From Clostridia bacterium (lineage in GTDB: Bacteria > Bacillota > Clostridia > DUPQ01), in NCBI GenBank assembly GCA_030592085.1, contig JAUUZV010000106.1, forward strand, positions 1 through 8,221: 8,221 nucleotides of DNA, in the 5' to 3' direction. Position numbers and translations under genes: made by a program. Shown in pieces: positions 1-5,229 of the stretch (positions are counted from its first letter, which is position 1; every line of letters starts with the position of its first letter). Below the pieces are notes generated by a model. That model worked only from the letters and a program-made list of their open reading frames with translations. It had not been told where the DNA came from and did not search any database.

Positions 1-574
1 AACTTATTCCAATTATTACATCACCTTCACCAATATTTAGAATTTGTTCAAACACTTCACTAGCACTAGATGTTTGTACTAAATGTACATTGTCAAATAC
101 CAAATTAAAATAAAATCCCATATACATAGCAAGAGCTGCTGAGCTTCTAACTCCTAGAATATAAACTTTCTTAGCTTCTAATAATTTATCAACAATATTA
201 TTAAAAGTATTATTATCAATTTCATCAAGTGTTTCTCTAATTCGATGTGCATCTGCTTTTAATACACTTTTTAAAACGTTATTTTTGTCAATTGTAGAAT
301 TAGATATTTTTAGTCGTTGAGCTGCTGTTAGTGTATTTCTTGCTTGTTCTTGCATTGCTTTAGACATTTCAGGGTATCCTTCAAACCCTAATTCAATTGC
401 AAATCTCACAACTGTTGATTCTGATGTATCTACTTCGTTAGCTAGTTTAGCCGCAGTCATAAATGGTGCTTTATCAAAATTATCAATAATATATTGTGCA
501 ATTCGCTTTTGTGATTTGCTAAATGTATTCATCATATTATTTAATTTTCTTCTAATTCCCGTACTATTTGGCAT
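1..574 (-). CDS. MurR/RpiR family transcriptional regulator (3' end outside window)
   Basis: The 191 visible N-terminal residues start at the ATG at 574-572, preceded by a GAGAGGG ribosome binding site about 6 nt upstream; this favours it over the internal Met14/Met15. Residues about 1-77 form an RpiR-type helix-turn-helix domain, with the recognition region around residues 38-64 (TAAKLANEVDTSESTVVRF, then a Gly-Phe-x-Gly-Tyr segment). From about residue 135 a SIS (sugar isomerase) fold begins, with the strand-loop KVYILGVRSSAALA that in this family binds a phosphosugar. The frame stays open to base 1, at the next SIS strand (DVIIGIS). Family members are about 280 residues, so roughly 90 are missing. 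Known family members sense phosphosugars or amino sugars and control sugar or cell-wall sugar uptake genes; the target is not visible here. The gene has its own promoter and is probably not cotranscribed with the lipoprotein genes before it. Confidence 0.93.
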   Translation of the reverse strand, partial: MPNSTGIRRKLNNMMNTFSKSQKRIAQYIIDNFDKAPFMTAAKLANEVDTSESTVVRFAIELGFEGYPEMSKAMQEQARNTLTAAQRLKISNSTIDKNNVLKSVLKADAHRIRETLDEIDNNTFNNIVDKLLEAKKVYILGVRSSAALAMYMGFYFNLVFDNVHLVQTSSASEVFEQILNIGEGDVIIGIS

Positions 575-600
575 AATTTACCCTCTCAATCAAATACTGC

Positions 601-622
601 TATTATCATATATTAGATAATA
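601..622. repeat. Inverted repeat over the -10 box (candidate operator)
   Basis: A perfect 7-bp inverted repeat, tattatc (601-607) and gataata (616-622), with an 8-nt centre. It overlaps the -10 element and the start region of the regulator promoter. The arms are almost pure A/T, so chance is a real alternative. It could be an autoregulatory operator; it is unlikely to be a terminator because no T-tract follows. Confidence 0.3.
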
Positions 623-633
623 ACAGATATCAA
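605..633 (-). promoter_or_regulatory. Sigma-A-type promoter of the RpiR-family regulator
   Basis: On the minus strand, TTGATA (633-628, 5 of 6 to the -35 consensus) is followed by a 17-nt spacer and TATGAT (610-605, 5 of 6 to the -10 consensus). Transcription would start near base 598, giving a leader of about 24 nt that contains the GAGAGGG ribosome binding site. It lies in the 95-bp gap between the last lipoprotein gene and the regulator. No convincing terminator for the upstream gene is seen in this gap, so some read-through is possible. Confidence 0.6.
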
Positions 634-645
634 TCATTATGATAT
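627..645. repeat. Inverted repeat over the -35 box (candidate operator)
   Basis: A 6-bp inverted repeat, atatca (627-632) and tgatat (640-645), with a 7-nt centre. It covers the TTGATA -35 element of the regulator promoter. It is AT-rich and short, so support is weak on its own; its interest comes from its place next to the second inverted repeat over the -10 box. Confidence 0.25.
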
Positions 646-669
646 TTTATTCTGTACATACTTTTTATT

Positions 670-2130
670 TTATGGAACAAATGATTTTATTATAAATGAC
701 CCTACAGTAACACTTCCTTCCTCATCAATAACACTTTCAATTCCAGTTATATAATAAATATTTTCATCTCTTAAACTACTACTAATTCTTAAATAGTCAT
801 TACTTATTTGGTACTCAGTAGAAGAATACGGATTATCTTCCACTCCAATCCAACTTTGGCCTTGTTTTATAAAATTATAAAATTCAACAATAATAGGAGC
901 TCCCTTTTTTATATCTTTCTTAGAATCTATTATAATCATAGAATTGTCTTTTTTATTGTACTCTGATGATGAATTAAAGTGATACCATGATGTGAACCCA
1001 CTATAATCCCGTGTACTTATAGAATGAGTATCTTCTGATAAAGTAGCATGTCCAGAAGCAATACCATATCCTACTGTTATGTTTCCACGAAAATAATAAT
1101 AAATTGGTTCTAAAAATTTTAGATGAATTGAAACTAGTCTAAAATTGTTTATTTTTTCTTCATCTTCATAAGAAAAATCAAGATGTATTAATTTAAGGCC
1201 TTCTCTAGTATATGAAATTACTGTATTAATAGTCCCATAGAGTAATTCATATTTATATGCATTCATAAACTCCTTAGAACTATACTTAAGTAATTTATCA
1301 CTATGATACATACTTGTAACTATTGAATATCCATAGGACATAAAAGTATCCCCTTTATTCGCAGTAAAAATACTTTCAAAAAAATGATGTGGCCAACAAT
1401 TTTCTGTTCTTACTATTTCAAGTTCTTCAGATATTTCTCCAAACTCATTAAATGTAGCTAAAACTATTAATCCATCTAATTCGCTTCTTTTACACAATAA
1501 TAATATTCCCCCATCTTGATTCCTTTGAACTTGTGCAATAGTATAATATTCTTCATGAATTTCTTCTTTAATAATATTTCCATTTGGATCAAGTACAACA
1601 ATTAAACCCTGAGTAATATGTGTATCATTTTCATTTTCAGTAGTTATTTCTTTTGAAATCTCACCCACAACTAATATGTTTCCATTTGATAACTCAATAC
1701 AAGAATGAAAAATTGTGTACCAATTTTTTTGGTACTTAACTACAAATTCGCTCCCAACTTCATACTCTCCTCCATAGATACTTAGTGTTACTGTTGTAGT
1801 TAGTGTTGGTGTAGGTGTTGGAGCTATAGTAGTTCTTATATCTACTGTTGTCTGTAATTGCACTGTTGTTTGTGTTTGTAATGTGGTCTTTATTTGTGTT
1901 GTTGTTACTATTGGTATCTCTGTTTGAGTTTGCGTTGTTGTAATTGATGGTATAGTTGTTTGTTTAGTAGTTATTGAAGATATCTTAGGTAATGTAGAAC
2001 TAGATAATGATTTTACGCTTTTAGTTAATGTCGTTTTATCAAAAGAGTAAATTTCACCACCTTGTTTTGTACAACTAAACAGTGTTGATAGTATTAATAA
2101 TATTGCAATTAAGGTTATTAATTTTTTCAT
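670..2130 (-). CDS. Lipoprotein of unknown function, Thr-rich spacer and blade-like repeats (paralog B)
   Basis: A 486-residue protein of unrecognised family. The start is placed at 2130 because this ATG follows a GAAGGTGA ribosome binding site and opens a classic lipoprotein signal (MKKLITLIAILLILSTLFSC, Cys20). A longer frame to 2172 would overlap the preceding gene and put a hydrophilic tail before the signal. Residues about 33-115 are a Thr-rich low-complexity spacer. Residues about 131-240 hold two blade-like units: a Gly-turn strand (SNGNILVVGEI; QDGGILLLCK), then GLIVVLDPNGNI or GLIVLATFNEFGEI. This is the layout of propeller families such as delta-60-like repeats. The C-terminus (YYITGIES, VGSFIIKS) resembles a closing blade. 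Cys144 and Cys245 (in CWPHHF) are shared with the paralog. It begins 16 nt after the paralog's stop, so the two form one transcription unit. Likely exported and lipid-anchored; ligand binding at the surface is a guess. Confidence 0.88.
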   Translation of the reverse strand: MKKLITLIAILLILSTLFSCTKQGGEIYSFDKTTLTKSVKSLSSSTLPKISSITTKQTTIPSITTTQTQTEIPIVTTTQIKTTLQTQTTVQLQTTVDIRTTIAPTPTPTLTTTVTLSIYGGEYEVGSEFVVKYQKNWYTIFHSCIELSNGNILVVGEISKEITTENENDTHITQGLIVVLDPNGNIIKEEIHEEYYTIAQVQRNQDGGILLLCKRSELDGLIVLATFNEFGEISEELEIVRTENCWPHHFFESIFTANKGDTFMSYGYSIVTSMYHSDKLLKYSSKEFMNAYKYELLYGTINTVISYTREGLKLIHLDFSYEDEEKINNFRLVSIHLKFLEPIYYYFRGNITVGYGIASGHATLSEDTHSISTRDYSGFTSWYHFNSSSEYNKKDNSMIIIDSKKDIKKGAPIIVEFYNFIKQGQSWIGVEDNPYSSTEYQISNDYLRISSSLRDENIYYITGIESVIDEEGSVTVGSFIIKSFVP

Positions 2131-2146
2131 TTTCACCTTCAAATTA

Positions 2147-3616
2147 TTACGGAACTTTAGATTTAATAACAAATGATCCTACAGATACATCACCATCATC
2201 ACCTATAATACTTTCAATACCTATTACATAATAATTATTACCACTTCTAACAATATGACTCACTTCAATAAAATCGTCACTAACTACATATTCTCTTGTA
2301 TCATATGGATCTTCCTCAAGATTTAATCTGTTGTCTAATTCTTTATACTTATAAAACTCCACAACCAGTGGTTCACCCTTTTTCACCTTTTTATATCTGT
2401 CCATTAATATTAGTCTTCTGTCATCTTCAGGATATTGATTTACTGCATTCTCATAATATGGAGTATTTGTATTATTATAATAGTAGGTTATATAAGAATG
2501 ATGGTTATCAGCAATTGCAACAAGACTAAATGGATCATAAAATCCAGAGATACGAAAACTATAATCAATATAATATGTGTTGATTATTATATCAGTATAG
2601 GTCAGTGGAACAATTACTTCTCTTTGTTTAACTTCATGTACTAATTCTCTATCAATCGTTGGATACGTATCTTCAACTAATATAAATTTAAAATTTGATC
2701 TAATATAGCTATTTACAGTTATTGGTGTATCGTAAAGTAAATTAACCTTAAATGCTTTCCAATAGTCTGCAATACTATATTTAAATAATTTATTTGGGTC
2801 ATAAATACTTAATGCAAATGAGTATGACTTGTTAGTAGAATCAGTGCTTTCATAATAATGATAAAAACTCTCAATAAAATGATGCGGCCAACAATCTTCA
2901 GTATTTTCTATTTCAAATTCATTTTCAAAAATTCCATCTTCTGTGTAGGTAATCATGACTACTAACCCATCAACTTCACTTCTTTTACCTAACATTAAAA
3001 TTTCTCCTGATTTACTTCTTAGAACATGTGCAATTGTGTAATACTCTTCATGAATTTCCTCTTTTATAATATTACCTTCTTTATCATACACAACAAGTAA
3101 CCCATATGTAATATGGCTACTTTGGTCATCCTTTACAATAGCATCAACGGATATTTCACCAACTACTAATAAATTACCATTTTGTAATTCAATACAACTA
3201 TGAAAAACTGAATACCAGTTTTTCTGATACTTAACCATATATTCTGATATTTCACCATCAACTATTACTTCTGTACTTGTTGGTAGAGTACTTGTTACTA
3301 CTGATGTACTTGAAGTTTGTGTTGTGGTAGGCACAGTACTTTGTGTAGTATTAACTATTATAGTACTACTTGGAATAGTAGTTGTAATATTAGTCGTTGT
3401 GTTAGTTGTAGTGTTGGTCGTAGTATTGGTTGTAGTTTTGATTGTAGTACTTGGTCCAGTAGTATTGCTAGTGTTTGTAGAAATACTAGTTGGTGGATTA
3501 ATTGTTGAGGTAATAATCTTTGTTGTTTGTTCTGGAATATCCACTGTTTGTTGGCATGATACTAAAATCATGGATATCATCATAATTACTGCTAAAAATA
3601 TAATTATTTTTTTCAT
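2147..3616 (-). CDS. Lipoprotein of unknown function, NTTT-repeat spacer and blade-like repeats (paralog A)
   Basis: A 489-residue paralog of the gene that follows it. The signal peptide ends in a lipobox (ILVSC, Cys21), and a TAGGGA ribosome binding site lies 5-6 nt before the ATG. Residues about 31-115 are Thr/Ser/Asn-rich, including four TTTN units at 61-76. The conserved core starts at residue 128. Its first 29 residues match 25 of 29 in the paralog and include HSCIEL and NGNLLVVGEIS; then come GLLVVYDKEGNI, EEIHEEYYTIA and a second Gly-turn strand (SGEILMLGKRSEVDGLVV). CWPHHF lies at 242-247. The middle (about 255-400) is Tyr/Asn-rich and has little resemblance to the paralog. Similarity returns in the last 80 residues (GEPLVVEFYKY; NYYVIGIES; VGSFVIKS). 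No catalytic motif is recognised. Predicted surface lipoprotein of unknown role. Confidence 0.9.
   Translation of the reverse strand: MKKIIIFLAVIMMISMILVSCQQTVDIPEQTTKIITSTINPPTSISTNTSNTTGPSTTIKTTTNTTTNTTTNTTTNITTTIPSSTIIVNTTQSTVPTTTQTSSTSVVTSTLPTSTEVIVDGEISEYMVKYQKNWYSVFHSCIELQNGNLLVVGEISVDAIVKDDQSSHITYGLLVVYDKEGNIIKEEIHEEYYTIAHVLRSKSGEILMLGKRSEVDGLVVMITYTEDGIFENEFEIENTEDCWPHHFIESFYHYYESTDSTNKSYSFALSIYDPNKLFKYSIADYWKAFKVNLLYDTPITVNSYIRSNFKFILVEDTYPTIDRELVHEVKQREVIVPLTYTDIIINTYYIDYSFRISGFYDPFSLVAIADNHHSYITYYYNNTNTPYYENAVNQYPEDDRRLILMDRYKKVKKGEPLVVEFYKYKELDNRLNLEEDPYDTREYVVSDDFIEVSHIVRSGNNYYVIGIESIIGDDGDVSVGSFVIKSKVP
3389..3436 (-). repeat. Four degenerate 12-bp tandem repeats encoding TTTN
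   Basis: On the plus strand the units read attagtcgttgt, gttagttgtagt, gttggtcgtagt and attggttgtagt; on the coding strand each gives Thr-Thr-Thr-Asn. The units differ mostly at synonymous third positions (ACA, ACT, ACG and ACC for Thr; AAT and AAC for Asn). The protein pattern is therefore kept while the DNA has drifted, which is not what fresh replication slippage looks like. It lies in the extended spacer between the lipid anchor and the folded core. Confidence 0.8.
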
Positions 3617-3675
3617 AAATTTCCCTAACTATCTTTTATTTTTTTTATAAAACTTTTCCCTTATACAATAAAATA

Positions 3676-3705
3676 AGTATAGCATAATTTGTTAATATAC
3701 AACAA
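3676..3705 (-). promoter_or_regulatory. Possible extended -10 promoter for the tandem paralog pair
   Basis: The 75-bp gap between the fusion lipoprotein gene and paralog A contains TGCTATACT (3684-3676) on the minus strand. This is an extended -10 (TGn plus a 5-of-6 hexamer). The best -35 match is weak (TTGTTG at 3705-3700, 18-nt spacer, within the last codons of the upstream gene). Transcription would start near 3669 with a leader of about 53 nt. The rest of the gap is A/T runs with no G/C-stemmed terminator, so cotranscription with the upstream lipoprotein gene is equally possible. Confidence 0.35.
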
Positions 3706-5158
3706 TAAAGTCATACCTAACAGCATTTGTATATTGCTGACTACTATAAGAAAAATGCCACCATTCTTTACTATATGGTGAAAATCCTTCATTTATCATC
3801 ACATCTCTTAATAATTGTCTGTTAGCTGCTTGTTCAGTTGTAATACTTATGGTATCGAAGTGAGATATATCTCCAAAATAATCAAATGGTGAACCCATAT
3901 CAAGTGGTTGACCCGTTAGTAAATCAATAATTGTTAAATCAACTGTATTCCCTTTACTATGGCTAGACAGAGAAGCTATATAACCTTGCTCAATTAAATC
4001 ATTTTTATTTATATCTGGAAAAAAATATTCTTTATTAATTGGTATTTCATCACTATTAACCCAAGTGACAAAATCATCTACAGCTCGCTGGGGACGGTAT
4101 GCATCAAATACTAATAGTGATAAATTGTTTTCAAGTAAAGTTTGCTGTACATTTTTTAATGCATATGCAGCTTCAATAAGCATAATAGCTGTATTGTCTT
4201 CATAGCCTACTACTTGTCTTCCCAAGAAATTATCATCAGTATAATATTTCGCATCAATTAAAACATCAGGAATAATTTCTTTTAAATAAACAAATTCTTC
4301 TAATAACCGATTTGGTTGAATTATTGTATTAGTTGTCATTTGTAAATAATCATTTTCATCACCAATAATAATAACTGGATTTTTTTGAATATTTAATTTA
4401 CTAATAATTAATTGTAAATTTTCTTTACTAACTGCAACACATCCTCCAGTTGGAGAACTCTCACTACGAAAAACATGCAAAAATATTGCAGAACCAATAC
4501 CTTTAACATTTCTAAGATTATAATCAATAAATACTCCATACTCATAAACATCAAAAGCAACTAGTTGTTCAGAGCTATTAAATTCTTTATAATTTCCAAC
4601 TTGATAATTAACAAGCTGATTATAATAAATTGATAACACATCATCTACCCAATGATGAGTTGGGGAAAGTTCTAAGAATGAATATGATGTTTCTATATTT
4701 TCTTCATATCCAAAGGCACTACCTAAAGTAAATATTCCAGTAGGTGTTTTAAGATCGCCCTCCCCTACTTTATCTATACCATTTTTACCAACTGTTGCTT
4801 TCTCATTATCAAGAATTGTTAACCACTGTCCGTCAGTTTTCTCATAAAAGGATATTGTGGCATACAAATCGAAATCATCTTCTACTTGAACTAGTAAAAC
4901 TTGCTCACTGTTAACTTTTGCTAGTAATTGTTCAATTACAGATAATTGTGGAGTTTGGCTTGCACTAGGAGTTGGTGTAACTGTAGTAACTTTTTCATTA
5001 CTGGTGAAAGTTTGGTTAGCTGAAGTGGTTACTATTTGACTAAAAACAGTTGTTATAGTAGGTGTTGTTGATATATTAGTATTATTATTTGTTTTACAAC
5101 TAACAAACAATAAACTAATTAATATTAAGAGTATAAATATTTTACTAGTTTTTTTCAT
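3692..5158 (-). CDS. Lipoprotein fusing an L,D-transpeptidase-like (YkuD/COG3786) domain to a VanX-type D-Ala-D-Ala dipeptidase
   Basis: A 488-residue protein. A signal peptide ends at Cys21 (LLFVSC), and a Thr/Ser/Gln-rich spacer covers about 28-70. Residues about 85-268 match the COG3786 branch of L,D-transpeptidases: VGKNGIDKVGEGDLKTPTG, an FG turn and SPTHHWVDD, then IFLHVFR and SPTGGCVAVS with catalytic candidates His228 and Cys240. Residues about 290-488 are a VanX/peptidase M15D domain. It has Arg355 (AYRPQRA), His400 and Asp407 (SSHSKGNTVDLT), LDMGSPFD, and Glu465 with His468 (EWWHF). The gaps 355-400-407-465-468 equal those of enterococcal VanX residues 71-116-123-181-184, so the zinc and catalytic residues all appear present. 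Known YkuD enzymes remodel peptidoglycan peptides; VanX-type enzymes split free D-Ala-D-Ala. The lipid anchor places both outside the membrane, which argues against a VanX-like resistance role and for wall turnover or dipeptide scavenging. The start is firm: an in-frame TAA lies upstream with no other start between. No Shine-Dalgarno site is seen. Confidence 0.93.
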   Translation of the reverse strand: MKKTSKIFILLILISLLFVSCKTNNNTNISTTPTITTVFSQIVTTSANQTFTSNEKVTTVTPTPSASQTPQLSVIEQLLAKVNSEQVLLVQVEDDFDLYATISFYEKTDGQWLTILDNEKATVGKNGIDKVGEGDLKTPTGIFTLGSAFGYEENIETSYSFLELSPTHHWVDDVLSIYYNQLVNYQVGNYKEFNSSEQLVAFDVYEYGVFIDYNLRNVKGIGSAIFLHVFRSESSPTGGCVAVSKENLQLIISKLNIQKNPVIIIGDENDYLQMTTNTIIQPNRLLEEFVYLKEIIPDVLIDAKYYTDDNFLGRQVVGYEDNTAIMLIEAAYALKNVQQTLLENNLSLLVFDAYRPQRAVDDFVTWVNSDEIPINKEYFFPDINKNDLIEQGYIASLSSHSKGNTVDLTIIDLLTGQPLDMGSPFDYFGDISHFDTISITTEQAANRQLLRDVMINEGFSPYSKEWWHFSYSSQQYTNAVRYDFIVVY

Positions 5159-5164
5159 AAATCT

Positions 5165-5193
5165 ATTATATACAAAAACAGCTTCTGCTTAAA
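5165..5193 (-). promoter_or_regulatory. Promoter immediately before the fusion lipoprotein gene, predicting a leaderless mRNA
   Basis: A perfect TATAAT (5170-5165, minus strand) sits 6 nt before the ATG at 5158-5156, so transcription starting at the usual distance would begin at or within a base or two of the A of the ATG. The best -35 at 17-nt spacing is TTTAAG (5193-5188, 3 of 6), inside the loop and stem of the preceding terminator. The gene has no Shine-Dalgarno site while every other gene here with a visible start has one, which fits leaderless translation. Confidence 0.45.
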
Positions 5194-5208
5194 TAGCAAA
5201 AGCTGTTT
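5174..5208 (-). terminator. Intrinsic terminator of the carboxyltransferase operon
   Basis: On the minus strand a 13-bp stem (AAACAGCTTTTGC paired with GCAGAAGCTGTTT, one G-T wobble) encloses a 7-nt loop (TATTTAA). The T run continues past the stem for two bases to give TTTTT. It begins about 21 nt after the stop of the carboxyltransferase gene, the expected place for rho-independent termination. The stem is symmetric, but the plus-strand T-tract is poorer and no plus-strand gene ends here. Confidence 0.88.
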
Positions 5209-5229
5209 AGTTGTGTTTTTATACGTTTT

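Noticed and set aside
2131..2172. Longer start for paralog B at 2172
   Set aside because: It would add a charged 14-residue tail before the signal peptide and overlap the 3' end of paralog A; the ATG at 2130 has a good ribosome binding site and gives a normal lipoprotein signal.
2296..2644. Two overlapping short plus-strand frames inside paralog A
   Set aside because: Both lie wholly antisense to a supported gene and have Tyr/Ile/Asn-rich content expected from AT-rich complement; nothing in the sequence supports translation.
3324..3650. Plus-strand 108-codon reading frame encoding a Val/Ile/Leu-rich, membrane-like protein
   Set aside because: It is the antisense reading of the Thr/Asn repeats: complements of Thr and Asn codons read as Val, Leu and Ile. 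It has no homology signal of its own and the minus-strand lipoprotein is clearly real.
3617..3660. A/T hairpin (TTTTAT with ATAAAA) as a terminator after the fusion gene
   Set aside because: The stem is six A-T pairs only, without any G-C pair, in a region of long A and T runs; not enough to support an intrinsic terminator.
3692..5158. Glycopeptide (vancomycin) resistance role for the VanX-like domain
   Set aside because: VanX acts on cytoplasmic D-Ala-D-Ala alongside VanH and VanA. Here the domain is on an exported lipoprotein with no vanH, vanA or ddl-like gene nearby, so a resistance label would mislead.
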